This document shows, piece by piece, positions 1-8,883 of a stretch of DNA of 64,000 bases. The stretch's first letter is position 1. The number at the start of each line of letters is the position of its first letter. The stretch is from Rhodococcoides fascians A25f. GTDB lineage: Bacteria > Actinomycetota > Actinomycetes > Mycobacteriales > Mycobacteriaceae. Location: NCBI RefSeq assembly GCF_000760935.2, contig NZ_CP049744.1, forward strand, positions 2,283,001 to 2,347,000. Reading direction: 5' to 3'. The notes beneath the pieces were generated by a model. It did no database searches, was not told the DNA's origin, and saw only the letters and a program-made list of their open reading frames with translations. The translations under genes were made by a program, and so were the position numbers.

Positions 1-1
1 C

Positions 2-556
2 CACATCGCTCTGGCCGTACCCGCCGAGAGCTGGGACGGCGTGATGCTCTTGCTGCGTTCCGTGTTCGGCATGGTGCCCCGCGACGGGCAGGACGTCGTC
101 GACGCGATCGGCCTGGTGCGGAGCCAGGCCCTCACGCTGGACACCGCAGGCGGCACGATTCGGCTCTCGCTCAACATGGTTCCCGGCCGTCCGTCCGACT
201 CGGACCCGCTGCCCGCCGCCCGCCGCGGAGGCGTCGGACACGTGGCGTTCGGATGCGAGGACATCTACGCTGCGGCGTCGGCGATGGTCGACCGCGGCCT
301 CACCCCGTTGCGTATCTCTCCCAACTACTACCGCGATCTCGACGCGCGATTCGAACTCGGATCCGACACCTTGGACGCGATGCAACGCCTGGGAATTCTG
401 TACGACGCGGACGCGTCCGGCGGGGAGTTCTTCCACTTCTTCACCGGAACCGTAGGCGACGATCTGTTCTTCGAGGTGGTCCAGCGAACGGGTGGCTACG
501 AGGGCTACGGGGAGACCAACTCCGCGGTGCGACTGGCGGCTCAGCTGCAGGAGTGA
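2..556 (+). CDS. 3-dehydroshikimate dehydratase / HPPD-like protein, C-terminal part (5' truncated by window edge)
   Basis: The reading frame is open from the first codon of the window, so only the C-terminal 184 residues are present. They form a VOC (extradiol/4-hydroxyphenylpyruvate dioxygenase-like) domain. A metal-ligand-type GHVAFG motif is followed by FHFFTG and by the family ending FFEVVQRTGGYEGYG..N..VRLAAQ. In the family known as QsuB, this domain is fused behind a sugar-isomerase-like 3-dehydroshikimate dehydratase that makes protocatechuate. The pca operon lies tail to tail with it 34 bp away, which supports a role in feeding quinate/shikimate carbon into protocatechuate cleavage. 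A stand-alone 4-hydroxyphenylpyruvate dioxygenase is the alternative. The N-terminal domain that would decide is outside the window. Confidence 0.75.
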   Translation, partial: HIALAVPAESWDGVMLLLRSVFGMVPRDGQDVVDAIGLVRSQALTLDTAGGTIRLSLNMVPGRPSDSDPLPAARRGGVGHVAFGCEDIYAAASAMVDRGLTPLRISPNYYRDLDARFELGSDTLDAMQRLGILYDADASGGEFFHFFTGTVGDDLFFEVVQRTGGYEGYGETNSAVRLAAQLQE

Positions 557-590
557 CGCCCGCAGGCAGCCGGCCGCCCGTCGCCGTGGA

Positions 591-1802
591 TCAGGTGAGG
601 CGCTCGAACACCGCAGCCAGACCCTGGCCACCGCCGATGCACATCGTCTCGAGTCCGTAGCGGACCTCGCGGCGATCCATCTCGCGAAGCAGGGTGGCGA
701 GAATGCGAGCTCCGGTTGCACCGACAGGGTGTCCGAGCGAGATGCCGGAACCGTGCGGGTTCAGTCGAGGGTCGTCGGATTCGATGCCCCAGGAACGGGT
801 GACGGCGAGGGCCTGGGCAGCAAATGCCTCGTTGAGTTCGATGATTCCCATGTCGTCGAGGCTCAGGCCGAGCCGTCCGAGTGCCTTCTCGCTGGCGGGG
901 ACCGGCCCGATCCCCATGGTGCGCGGAGCAACTCCGGCGACACCCCATCCGGCGAGTCTGGCGAGGGGCCGAAGACCCAGTGCGGCAGCCTTGTCCGGGG
1001 TGGTGACGATCGCAATCGCGGCACCGTCGTTCTGACCGCTGGCATTTCCCGCCGTCACCGTCGACTCGGGATCGATCGACGCGCGAATAGCCTTCAGCTT
1101 CGCGAGTGACTCCACAGTGGTGTCGGCACGGGGATGTTCGTCGGTGGTGACGAGGAGTGGATCCGACTTACGTTGGGGGACAGACACTCCGACGATCTCT
1201 TCGGCGAACACCCCGCTGTTCTGAGCGGCCACTGCGCGACGGTGGGACTGGACTGCCAGCGCATCCTGATCGGCACGGCTGATCGAGAACTCGGCGCGTA
1301 GGTTCTCTGCGGTCTCGATCATGCCGCCGGGCACCGGAAAGTTCTTGCCGCCTGCGGTCACTCGTGCGCGAGCGAGTCGGTCGGACAGGGCCACCGCCTC
1401 GGCTTTGACGCCCCAGCGCATGCCGGTGGCATAGAACTCGGTCTGGCTCATGCTCTCGACGCCGCCCGCCAGAACCAGATCGTTCCCGCCCGACTGAACC
1501 TGCATGCACGCTTGCAGAATCGCTTGCAGGCCAGAGCCGCAGCGCCGGTCGACCTGCATGCCGGGGACGTCGATACCCAGGTCGGCGTCGAGTGCTGCGA
1601 TACGTCCGATCGCCGGCGCATCGCCGTTGGGCGACGCCTGGCCCAGGATCACGTCATCGATGTCGGCACCGGAAATGCCGGTCCGGACAACGAGTTCCGC
1701 GATGACCGTGCCGGCCAGGGCTTGGGCGGAGATATCGCGGAACTGACCCCCGAAACGTCCGACCGGGGTTCGAAGGGGCTCGCAGATCACGGCGTCAGGC
1801 AT
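591..1802 (-). CDS. pcaF: beta-ketoadipyl-CoA thiolase (acetyl-CoA acetyltransferase family)
   Basis: This 403-residue thiolase carries out the last beta-ketoadipate step, splitting 3-oxoadipyl-CoA with CoA into succinyl-CoA and acetyl-CoA. The acylated cysteine is C88 in DRRCGSG. The NEAFAAQ motif, H358 in GHPVGATGAR and C388 in MCIGGGQG complete the thiolase active site. The ATG overlaps the stop of the upstream regulator gene by 8 bp, so it is translationally coupled as the last gene of pcaHGBLRF. The sequence alone does not separate it from a general acetyl-CoA acetyltransferase. The operon position gives the assignment. Confidence 0.88.
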   Translation of the reverse strand: MPDAVICEPLRTPVGRFGGQFRDISAQALAGTVIAELVVRTGISGADIDDVILGQASPNGDAPAIGRIAALDADLGIDVPGMQVDRRCGSGLQAILQACMQVQSGGNDLVLAGGVESMSQTEFYATGMRWGVKAEAVALSDRLARARVTAGGKNFPVPGGMIETAENLRAEFSISRADQDALAVQSHRRAVAAQNSGVFAEEIVGVSVPQRKSDPLLVTTDEHPRADTTVESLAKLKAIRASIDPESTVTAGNASGQNDGAAIAIVTTPDKAAALGLRPLARLAGWGVAGVAPRTMGIGPVPASEKALGRLGLSLDDMGIIELNEAFAAQALAVTRSWGIESDDPRLNPHGSGISLGHPVGATGARILATLLREMDRREVRYGLETMCIGGGQGLAAVFERLT

Positions 1803-2616
1803 GGCTGTTTCCTCGCTTGTCGTTGGGTCCGGTACTCACCCGGAGCAGGTCGGTCTCGATGGCGCGGGTGGCGTCGAGCAAGGCCGGGAGTAGTTCGGTG
1901 CGGACTTCGTCTGCGGAATGACGCGCAGCTTGCGTCGAGACGTTCGCCGCCGCGACAACCACGCCGTTGCTGTCGTGGATGGGTGCGGCGATCGATCGCA
2001 GGCCCTCTTCGAGTTCCTGATCCACCAGACAGAAGCCCTCGGTCCGTACTCGCTCGAGTTCGCGTCCGAGGGCAGCCGCCGAGGTGAGCGTCTTACCGGT
2101 CAGTGCAGTCAGCTGGATTCGGTCGAGGTATGCCGCGCGCTCGTCGGCCGGTAGACCGGCCAGCAACACGCGTCCCATCGAGGTGGCGAACGCGGGGAAT
2201 CGCGTACCGATGTTGATTCCGACAGTCATGATGCGGCTCACCGGAACTCGGGCGACGTACACGACGTCGTCACCGTCGAGAATCGACACGGAGGACGATT
2301 CGCGTACCCGTTCTGCGAGAGCCTCCAGATGAGGTCCGGAGACTTCCGGTAGGGACAGGCTCGACAGGTAGCTGTACCCCAGTTCGAGCACGCGCGGGGT
2401 GAGCCAGAACATGGAACCATCGGTTCGGACATATCCGAGCTCGACGAGCGTGAGCAGAAACCGTCGAGCAGTGGCGCGAGTGAGTTCGGTTGCTCTCGCG
2501 ACATCGGAGAGCGTTCGACGCGGATGCTCGGCGTCGAACGCTCGAATCACCGCAAGACCGCGGCCGAGTGATTGAACGTAGTCCGAGGACGGTGCCGGCG
2601 AATCCCCGGAGTTCAC
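1795..2616 (-). CDS. pcaR: IclR-family regulator of the protocatechuate genes
   Basis: This 273-residue IclR-type regulator has a winged helix at about residues 13-75 (LGRGLAVIRAF ... RATARRFLLTLVELGYV) and an IclR effector domain from about 85 to 260 (VYVARVP, GTRFPAFATSMGRVLLA). The GTG start overlaps the pcaL stop (GTGA) and its end overlaps pcaF by 8 bp, so it is made with the enzymes it probably controls. Members called PcaR or PcaU respond to protocatechuate or beta-ketoadipate. Its likely targets are the paired TGTTCRCATA direct repeats in the pcaH-pcaI intergenic region. The effector is inferred, not seen. Confidence 0.85.
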   Translation of the reverse strand: MNSGDSPAPSSDYVQSLGRGLAVIRAFDAEHPRRTLSDVARATELTRATARRFLLTLVELGYVRTDGSMFWLTPRVLELGYSYLSSLSLPEVSGPHLEALAERVRESSSVSILDGDDVVYVARVPVSRIMTVGINIGTRFPAFATSMGRVLLAGLPADERAAYLDRIQLTALTGKTLTSAAALGRELERVRTEGFCLVDQELEEGLRSIAAPIHDSNGVVVAAANVSTQAARHSADEVRTELLPALLDATRAIETDLLRVSTGPNDKRGNSHA

Positions 2617-3782
2617 GAGCTACCCGAATCGGTCTCGGCGATGGCCGCGTTCGCCAGGCCAAAGGCGCTGTTGCTGTTCGGAACTCCCGCGTACACCGCG
2701 GTGTGCAGGAACACCTCGGCCAGTTCGTCCGGTGCCAGTCCTGCGCGGAGCGCTGCGCGAATGTGCATATCCAGCTCGTGCTGGTTGCCCACGGCCGTCA
2801 GGATCGCCAGGGTCAGAAGTCTGCGAGTGTGATGATCGAGTCCGGGACGATTCCAGATGTCGCCCCATGCGGTGCGGGTGATGAAATCCTGGAACGGCGC
2901 GGTGAATTCGGTTCGCGCGGAGATGCTGCGGTCGACATGTGCATCGCCGAGGACGCTGCGCCGCACCGCCATGCCGGTGTCGTGGGCCGCGGCCCGGCCG
3001 GCTGCGTACGGATCCGATCCGATGTGCGCGGCAATCGCTGCGGTGACGGGTCCGGCCTGCTCGACGTTGGCCAAGTGTGCTGCAGGGTCGAGTACTCGGA
3101 ACGTCGATCCGGTGACACCGTCGGCGATGATCTTCAGATCCTCGGGGGTGGTCGAGGGGTCCTGACGGCCTGCGATCACGAGGGTCGGGGAGCTGATTCG
3201 ACCGAGGTCTGCGCGAGAATCCCAGTCGGACAACGCCTCACAGCATGCCGCGTAGCCCTCGTCGGAGGTGTCGACGATCATCCGCCGATGCCGTTCGACG
3301 AGATCGGCGTCGCGACCGGCGAGTTCGGGAGTGAACCACCGGTCGAGTACTGCGTCGGCCACCGAGGCCGTTCCGCCCGCGCGGACCGTGGCCGCGCGAT
3401 CGAGCCACTGCGCGGGCTCACCGAACTTGGCGGAGGTGCACAGCAACGTCAGAGTCCGCACTCGCTCCGGTCGATGGATGGCGATCCACTGCGAGACGGC
3501 ACCGCCGAGCGAGAGGCCGACTATGTGAACGCGCTGCAGATCCAATGAATCCAGCAGGGCCACGACGTCTTCGGCCAGATCCGCGACGGAGTACGGGCCA
3601 GGGGGCACCGGGGATGCCCCGTGCCCACGCAGATCGACGGCGAGTACTCGCAGCGACGCGGAGAGCGGGCCGACCTGCGGGTTCCACATCGATCGATCGG
3701 AGCCGAGGGAGCCGATCAGCACGACTGTCTCGGCGTCGGTGCCCGGTCCTTCGACGAGTCGGTGAGCCAGTGCGACGGTCAT
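2613..3782 (-). CDS. pcaL: 3-oxoadipate enol-lactonase fused to 4-carboxymuconolactone decarboxylase
   Basis: This 389-residue two-domain enzyme catalyses two consecutive beta-ketoadipate steps. Residues 1 to about 255 are an alpha/beta hydrolase (PcaD) with nucleophile serine in GLSLGG, acid in GRQDPST and histidine in PAAHLANVEQ. Residues from about 265 are a carboxymuconolactone decarboxylase domain (PcaC) with the helix TRRLLTLAILTAVG and a conserved histidine in ELDMHIR. The fusion is usual in actinobacteria. The ATG at 3782 forms an ATGA overlap with the pcaB stop, which fixes the start although the frame stays open further upstream. The stop overlaps the pcaR GTG. Confidence 0.93.
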   Translation of the reverse strand: MTVALAHRLVEGPGTDAETVVLIGSLGSDRSMWNPQVGPLSASLRVLAVDLRGHGASPVPPGPYSVADLAEDVVALLDSLDLQRVHIVGLSLGGAVSQWIAIHRPERVRTLTLLCTSAKFGEPAQWLDRAATVRAGGTASVADAVLDRWFTPELAGRDADLVERHRRMIVDTSDEGYAACCEALSDWDSRADLGRISSPTLVIAGRQDPSTTPEDLKIIADGVTGSTFRVLDPAAHLANVEQAGPVTAAIAAHIGSDPYAAGRAAAHDTGMAVRRSVLGDAHVDRSISARTEFTAPFQDFITRTAWGDIWNRPGLDHHTRRLLTLAILTAVGNQHELDMHIRAALRAGLAPDELAEVFLHTAVYAGVPNSNSAFGLANAAIAETDSGSS

Positions 3783-5128
3783 CGTGAGTCCTTCGAGTCT
3801 GAGGTGTTGTCGGTGTCGAGAGCGAGCTCGGCCAAGATGGTGTCGACCAGATCGGATGCGTGGCCGAGATACCCGGCCGGTTCGAGCAACTCGCGCACCG
3901 TCGACGGTGCGAGAAATTCGGTGATCGCAGGGTCGGTGTCCAACGGTGCTCCGGCAGCACATCGAGCGGTCACGATGTCCCGGGCATCGTTCGTATGGTG
4001 CGACAGGGCTGCCGTGACACGTTCGGCGAGAAGCGCTCCGCCCGTCGCGTCGAGATTACGGGCCATCATCTCGGGATGTACGTGCACGCCGCCGAGGCTG
4101 GTGGCGATGCGGTGTGCTGCGCCCCCGGTGAGGCGCAGCAGGTCGGTGATCGTCTCCCACTCGGCGTGCCATGCTCCCGCGGCGCGTTGGTACTCGTGAT
4201 CCATGTTCGAGAGCACCGTCGATACTGCCCCCGGCACCCGGCGGGCCGCGGCGCGAGCCATGATGGCCGCAACAGGGTTTCGCTTGTGCGGCATGGCCGA
4301 GGATCCCCCCGGCGCGTCCTCGGACAGCTCGCCGAGCTCGGTGGCGGACATCGACACGATGTCCCCGGCGATCTTCCCGATCGCCCCGGCGGCCGTGCCC
4401 AACGCGCAGGCGAGATCCGCGATCGGCGTGCGCTCGGTGTGCCAAGGCGCGACCTGCGGAGCCAGTGACAGTTCGGCGGCCAGCGCGGCGGCGATGGCCG
4501 GGCCGTGTGGGTGTACGGCCGCGAGAGTGCCTGCGGCTCCTCCGTATTGAACCGAACATGCTCGCCGAACGGCTGTCAGGCGGGTGCGCGCACGATGCAG
4601 CCCCGCCCCCCAGTTCGCGGCGACGAGGCCGAACGTGGTGGGCAGCGCCTGCTGGCCGAGCGTGCGCGCCGCCATGGGCGTGGTGCGATGCTTCAGGGCG
4701 AGATCGCGTGCAGCGCGGCACGCGTCGTCGAGCGAGGCTTCGATGGTGGCGAGCGCATCGCGCGAGATCAGCATCAGTGCCGTGTCCATGATGTCCTGGC
4801 TGGTGGCACCGGGATGCACTGCACTCCCGGGAACTGCGGACGGCGACACCGCGGTCCGCAGCATCTTCACCAGCGCGATGACGGGGTTTCCGCCGGCGGC
4901 CGCATCGAGCCCGAGCTGCGTGATGTCGAGCGACGAGCCGAGCTCCGCGGCTGCAGCGGCGACGGCGTTCGCGTGGTCGGCATCGACCAGTCCGACCGAG
5001 GCCGCGGCACGCGAGAGTGCAGCTTCCACGTCGAACATCGCTGTCACCCAGGCGCGGTCGCCCACGAGTGGTGCGATGGAGTCGCTGCCGAACGTGGGAT
5101 CGAACAGTGCACCTCGTTCGGATGCCAT
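3779..5128 (-). CDS. pcaB: 3-carboxy-cis,cis-muconate cycloisomerase
   Basis: This 449-residue member of the fumarase/aspartase superfamily cyclises beta-carboxymuconate to 4-carboxymuconolactone. The superfamily signature is present as GGSSAMPHKRNP, and the N-terminal part reads LFDPTFGSDSIAPLVGDRAW as in other PcaB proteins. The ATG at 5128 gives the usual family length. The frame is open upstream, but that stretch belongs to pcaG. It follows pcaG by 23 bp and its stop overlaps the pcaL start. Confidence 0.93.
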   Translation of the reverse strand: MASERGALFDPTFGSDSIAPLVGDRAWVTAMFDVEAALSRAAASVGLVDADHANAVAAAAAELGSSLDITQLGLDAAAGGNPVIALVKMLRTAVSPSAVPGSAVHPGATSQDIMDTALMLISRDALATIEASLDDACRAARDLALKHRTTPMAARTLGQQALPTTFGLVAANWGAGLHRARTRLTAVRRACSVQYGGAAGTLAAVHPHGPAIAAALAAELSLAPQVAPWHTERTPIADLACALGTAAGAIGKIAGDIVSMSATELGELSEDAPGGSSAMPHKRNPVAAIMARAAARRVPGAVSTVLSNMDHEYQRAAGAWHAEWETITDLLRLTGGAAHRIATSLGGVHVHPEMMARNLDATGGALLAERVTAALSHHTNDARDIVTARCAAGAPLDTDPAITEFLAPSTVRELLEPAGYLGHASDLVDTILAELALDTDNTSDSKDSR

Positions 5129-5151
5129 TGTCCTCCTTCGCGAATCGTTCG

Positions 5152-5790
5152 TCACAGCTCGAAGAACGGAGTCTCGTCGCCGTCCGGGTCGGTGTTCTGC
5201 AGCACGATATCGAGGTGATAGCCGCCGTCGACCGACCGTGCGACGAGTCTGGCACGCTTGTGCTCGGGCAATGCGGACAACACCGGATCGACGGCGTTGG
5301 CCTCGGCCTCGTCGGGGAAGTACACCCGCGTCACGATTCGTTCGAGCATTCCACGGGCGAAGATGCCGACGTCGATGTGCGGAGCCTCGACGGCGTCGTT
5401 CTCGGCGGGTAGCGGGCCCGGCTTGATCGTCGTGATCGTCATCGTCCCGGTCTCGTCGGCGAACGCGCGCCCGAATCCGCGAAAGCCCTCGACTCGTGGC
5501 GCAACTGCGCCCCGTGGGTCGTCGGCATGATCGAACCGGCCGTCGGCATCGGCTTGCCAGGTCTCGATCATGGCGTCGGACATAGGGGTTCGCGAGCCGT
5601 CGATCAACGTGAACGTCACCGTGACGGCACCGTCCGTGCCCGGCGGCACCACATGTTCGCCGTCGGGCCACAACAGTCCGATGTGGACGTACGGGCCCAC
5701 CGTCTGTGACGGGGTCTGTCCGAAGGGGGCGGTGGTGAAGTCGGCTCCGGTGACCACGGGGTAGCGCGGCGCGAATTCTGGGTCAGTCAT
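5152..5790 (-). CDS. pcaG: protocatechuate 3,4-dioxygenase, alpha subunit
   Basis: This 212-residue protein is the non-iron-binding alpha subunit of the intradiol dioxygenase that opens protocatechuate to beta-carboxymuconate. It begins with the family feature QTPSQTVGPYVHIGL and contains the intradiol beta-sandwich region (MIETWQADADGRFDH, TITTIKPGPLP). It overlaps the end of the beta-subunit gene by 8 bp, which should favour equal production of the two subunits. Confidence 0.94.
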   Translation of the reverse strand: MTDPEFAPRYPVVTGADFTTAPFGQTPSQTVGPYVHIGLLWPDGEHVVPPGTDGAVTVTFTLIDGSRTPMSDAMIETWQADADGRFDHADDPRGAVAPRVEGFRGFGRAFADETGTMTITTIKPGPLPAENDAVEAPHIDVGIFARGMLERIVTRVYFPDEAEANAVDPVLSALPEHKRARLVARSVDGGYHLDIVLQNTDPDGDETPFFEL

Positions 5791-6499
5791 CGTGGTCGTC
5801 TTCCTCGAAGGGGGTGGCGTTTCGGCCGCGCAGCACGATGTCGAACCTGAAGCCGAGTGCCCAGTTCTCCTGTGTTGCTTCGTAATCGAACGTGCTGATC
5901 ATGCGAGCGCGAGCGTCTTCCGGTGCGGCGTTGTAGATCGGATCCTGGAAGAACATGGGATCGTCCGGGAAGTACATCTGGGTCACCAACCGTTGGGTGA
6001 ACGCCTGTCCGAACAACGAGAAGTGAATATGGGCGGGACGCCACGCATTGTGATGATTGCCCCAGGGGTATGCGCCCGGCTTGATCGTGGTGAATCGGTA
6101 ACGCCCCTGCTGGTCGGTGAGCACTCGGCCGACTCCGTCGAAGTGCGGATCCAGTGGTGCCGGCCAGCGGTCACCGGTGTGTCGGTATCGCCCGCCCGCG
6201 TTGGCCTGCCACACCTCGACGAGCGTGTTGGGGATTGCCTTGCCGTCGCTGTCGAGTACTCGGCCGTGCACGATGATGCGCTGACCCTGTGCTTCACCGC
6301 CGTTCGCCAGAGTCAGATCGGCATCGGCGGCGGTGATCCGCCCCTCGCCCAGTACCGGTCCGGTGATCTCGGTGAGTCGCTGGGGAAGCAGCGTCAATGG
6401 CTGCGCTGGGTGTCGCAGAGCCGTGGTGCGGTACTCGGCGAAGTCTCGCGGGGCGTTGGTGCCCGCTTGATCCCGATAGTCGGGCGGGAGATGAAGCAT
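5783..6499 (-). CDS. pcaH: protocatechuate 3,4-dioxygenase, beta subunit
   Basis: This 238-residue catalytic subunit binds ferric iron. The intradiol signature runs LVEVWQANAGGRYRHTGD. The ligand region YPWGNHHNAWRPAHIHF supplies the iron histidines and a tyrosine, and a further tyrosine lies in TQMYFPDDP. It is the first gene of the minus-strand pca operon. A GAGGA ribosome binding site lies about 10 nt before the ATG at 6499. Its promoter is in the shared region with pcaI. Confidence 0.95.
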   Translation of the reverse strand: MLHLPPDYRDQAGTNAPRDFAEYRTTALRHPAQPLTLLPQRLTEITGPVLGEGRITAADADLTLANGGEAQGQRIIVHGRVLDSDGKAIPNTLVEVWQANAGGRYRHTGDRWPAPLDPHFDGVGRVLTDQQGRYRFTTIKPGAYPWGNHHNAWRPAHIHFSLFGQAFTQRLVTQMYFPDDPMFFQDPIYNAAPEDARARMISTFDYEATQENWALGFRFDIVLRGRNATPFEEDDHDD

Positions 6500-6538
6500 C
6501 GAAGGTTCCTCACGATCGTGGTGATCTACGCAATAGCT

Positions 6539-6567
6539 ACCCTACGGAAGTGTTCGCATAGTGGCAA
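6539..6567 (-). promoter_or_regulatory. pcaH operon promoter
   Basis: On the minus strand a -35 box TTGCCA (6562-6567) is followed after 17 bp by a -10 box TAGGGT (6539-6544), leaving a leader of about 30 nt before pcaH. One of the two TGTTCRCATA repeats (6551-6560) lies inside the spacer, where a bound PcaR would contact polymerase. The boxes were found by eye and are not experimental. Confidence 0.6.
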
Positions 6568-6579
6568 GGTGTTCACATA
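6551..6579. promoter_or_regulatory. candidate PcaR operator: two direct 10-bp repeats
   Basis: TGTTCGCATA (6551-6560) and TGTTCACATA (6570-6579) are direct repeats one base apart in sequence and 19 bp apart start to start. The first sits in the pcaH spacer and the second covers the pcaI -35. IclR-family regulators of aromatic genes often use repeated 10-bp boxes of this kind, so this is a strong operator candidate for the IclR gene in the same operon. Confidence 0.6.
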
Positions 6580-6600
6580 ACGCACGAATTCGGGTAGCGT
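6572..6600 (+). promoter_or_regulatory. pcaIJ promoter (leaderless)
   Basis: A -35 TTCACA (6572-6577), a 17-bp spacer and a -10 TAGCGT (6595-6600) stand only 7 nt before the ATG at 6608. No ribosome binding site is visible, so the transcript probably begins at the start codon. The -35 is embedded in the second candidate PcaR repeat. Confidence 0.6.
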
Positions 6601-6607
6601 GGATCTC

Positions 6608-7357
6608 ATGTTGGACAAAGTCGTGGCCAGCGCCACCGAAGCCGTATCGGACATCCCGGACGGATCCTCGCTCGCCGTGGGGGGATTCGGACTGGTCGGA
6701 GTGCCGGAAATCCTGATCGACGCAGTACTCGCGCAGGGCGCCACCGATCTCGAAACCATCAGCAACAACTGTGGAACCGACGGATTCGGTCTGGGAGTGC
6801 TGTTGGCACAGCACCGCATTCGTAGAACGATCAGCTCGTACGTCGGGTCGAACAAGGAGTTCGCGAGGCAGTACCTGTCCGGCGAACTCGAAGTCGAACT
6901 CACGCCCCAGGGCACTCTTGCCGAACGACTGCGCGCCGGCGGCGCCGGTATCCCTGCCTTCTTCACTCCGGCAGGTGTCGGGACGCAGGTTGCGGACGGT
7001 GGACTCCCGTTGCGCTACGACGGCAGCGGCGGAATCGCCCTGGCCAGTCCGCCGAAAGAGACACGCGAGTTCGACGGCCTGACCTATGTGCTCGAGCGCG
7101 GCATCGTCGCCGACTACGCACTCGTGCACGCGTGGAAGGGCGATCGACACGGGAACCTGGTGTTCCACGCCAGTGCGCGAAACTTCAATCCACCTGCGGC
7201 GGAGTCGGGGCGGATCACCATCGCGCAGGTCGAGCATCTCGTGGAGCCCGGCGAGATCGGGCCGGACGAAGTGCACACTCCGGGCATCCACGTGCAGCGG
7301 GTGGTCCACGTCGGACCGGTTCAGGTCGGCATCGAGCAGAGGACGGTACGAGCATGA
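6608..7357 (+). CDS. pcaI: 3-oxoadipate CoA-transferase, subunit A
   Basis: This 249-residue family I CoA-transferase alpha subunit moves CoA from succinyl-CoA to beta-ketoadipate together with PcaJ. The glycine-rich N-terminal motif [12 protein letters not shown] and the [10 protein letters not shown] segment are characteristic. An in-frame GTG occurs at 6599, but the ATG at 6608 is preferred because it stands 7 nt after a good -10 box, the leaderless spacing seen repeatedly in this window. It is divergent from pcaH and overlaps pcaJ by ATGA. Confidence 0.92.
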   Translation: MLDKVVASATEAVSDIPDGSSLAVGGFGLVGVPEILIDAVLAQGATDLETISNNCGTDGFGLGVLLAQHRIRRTISSYVGSNKEFARQYLSGELEVELTPQGTLAERLRAGGAGIPAFFTPAGVGTQVADGGLPLRYDGSGGIALASPPKETREFDGLTYVLERGIVADYALVHAWKGDRHGNLVFHASARNFNPPAAESGRITIAQVEHLVEPGEIGPDEVHTPGIHVQRVVHVGPVQVGIEQRTVRA

Positions 7358-8001
7358 GCGAGAAGATGACCCGCGAACAGATGGCTGCTCGGGTGGCACA
7401 GGAACTCGGTGACGGACAGTACGTGAACCTGGGCATCGGAATGCCCACGCTCGTGCCCAACTACATCGCCACCGACATCTCGGTGATCCTGCATTCCGAG
7501 AACGGAGTCCTCGGAGTCGGCCCGTACCCCACCGAGGACGAGCTCGATCCCGAGGTCATCAATGCAGGCAAGGAAACCATCACAGTCCTTCCTGGTGCCT
7601 CCTACTTCGACTCCGCCCAGTCGTTCGGAATGATCCGTGGCGGCCAGGTCGACGTGGCAGTCCTGGGTGCGATGCAGGTCAGTGCCACCGGTGATCTGGC
7701 GAACTGGATGATCCCCGGACACATGGTCAAGGGCATGGGCGGCGCGATGGATCTGGTGCACGGAGCGCGGCGCGTGATCGTCATGATGGAGCACGTCTCG
7801 CGCAAGGGTGAGCCGAAGATTCTCGAACAGTGCACCCTGCCGTTGACCGGCAAGGGCTGCGTGCACAGGATCATCTCCGACATGGCCGTACTCGACGTCA
7901 CCGAGAACGGTCTCCGTCTCGTGGAGACCGCACCGGGTGTGTCCGTGGACGACGTCGTGAACGCGACTGCAGCCGAACTACTGGTCGACGTGATCGCCTG
8001 A
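7354..8001 (+). CDS. pcaJ: 3-oxoadipate CoA-transferase, subunit B
   Basis: This 215-residue beta subunit carries the catalytic glutamate in the [10 protein letters not shown] motif, with the preceding [10 protein letters not shown] signature. The ATG overlaps the pcaI stop, giving a coupled two-gene operon. The C-terminal 24 bp overlap the end of the convergent fdhD gene. Confidence 0.93.
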   Translation: MSEKMTREQMAARVAQELGDGQYVNLGIGMPTLVPNYIATDISVILHSENGVLGVGPYPTEDELDPEVINAGKETITVLPGASYFDSAQSFGMIRGGQVDVAVLGAMQVSATGDLANWMIPGHMVKGMGGAMDLVHGARRVIVMMEHVSRKGEPKILEQCTLPLTGKGCVHRIISDMAVLDVTENGLRLVETAPGVSVDDVVNATAAELLVDVIA

Positions 8002-8823
8002 CACCAGTACGCGGTCGGTGCAGGAGTAGAGGTTCATCGACCGACCGCGAAGGAATCCGATGACCGTCAGACCCGACTCGGTCGCCAGATCCACCGCCAG
8101 AGACGACGGTGCAGAGACTGCCGCGAGGATCGGTATGCCGGCCATCACGGCCTTCTGCGCAAGCTCGAACGAGGCGCGGCCACTGACCATCAACACCATG
8201 CCGCGCAGCGGAATTCGATCGTTGGTCACGGCCCAGCCGACGACCTTGTCGACGGCATTGTGGCGTCCGATGTCCTCGCGCAACACCAGCATCTCACCGT
8301 CGGCGGTGAACAGTGCCGCGGCGTGCAGACCGCCCGTCGCATCGAAGACTTTCTGCGCAGCGCGCAGGGTATCCGGCAACCCGGCAAGAGTCTCCGAGGT
8401 GACGACGACCGTGTCGGCCGCGGGGGAGTGCTTGGTGCGCAGTCGAATTGCATCCAAGGATCCCTTACCGCACACCCCGCACGACGACGTCGTGTAGAAG
8501 TTCCGTTCGACGCCCGTCTCCGGGGGAGCGACGCCCTGGGCCAGCGTGAGATCCAAGACGTTGTACGTGTTCGCACCCTCGTCGTCGACCCCGTCGCAGT
8601 AACGAGCTGCAGCGATGTCTGCTCCCGAGGCGATCACGCCTTCGGTCAGCAGGAAGCCGTGTGCCAGCTCCACATCGTGTCCGGGAGTGCGCATGGTCAC
8701 GGCCAATGCCTTGCCGTCGACCCGCAATTCGAGCGGCTCTTCCACCACCAGGGTGTCCGGGCGCTCGACGCGGTGCCCAGCCCGGAGGCGGACCACCGGT
8801 CTGCGAGCAGTGATGCGGCCCAT
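7978..8823 (-). CDS. fdhD: formate dehydrogenase accessory sulfurtransferase FdhD
   Basis: This 281-residue FdhD protein transfers sulfur from a cysteine desulfurase to the molybdenum cofactor of formate dehydrogenase. The catalytic pair is visible in [14 protein letters not shown]. The domain also shows [11 protein letters not shown] and [13 protein letters not shown], as in the family. No formate dehydrogenase gene lies in the window, so its partner is encoded elsewhere. It sits 60 bp downstream of malQ on the same strand and converges on pcaJ with a 24-bp overlap. Confidence 0.93.
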   Translation of the reverse strand: MGRITARRPVVRLRAGHRVERPDTLVVEEPLELRVDGKALAVTMRTPGHDVELAHGFLLTEGVIASGADIAAARYCDGVDDEGANTYNVLDLTLAQGVAPPETGVERNFYTTSSCGVCGKGSLDAIRLRTKHSPAADTVVVTSETLAGLPDTLRAAQKVFDATGGLHAAALFTADGEMLVLREDIGRHNAVDKVVGWAVTNDRIPLRGMVLMVSGRASFELAQKAVMAGIPILAAVSAPSSLAVDLATESGLTVIGFLRGRSMNLYSCTDRVLVSGDHVDQ

Positions 8824-8883
8824 CAGTACCGGCTGTCTTCACGGCGAATGCGGTAGTTCATCCTTCGATTGTGGACCTCCGTG

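Noticed and set aside
3783..3962. Upstream extension of pcaL by 60 residues
   Set aside because: The frame is open, but this text is the shadow of pcaB. The ATGA overlap at 3779-3782 and the domain boundary place the real start at 3782.
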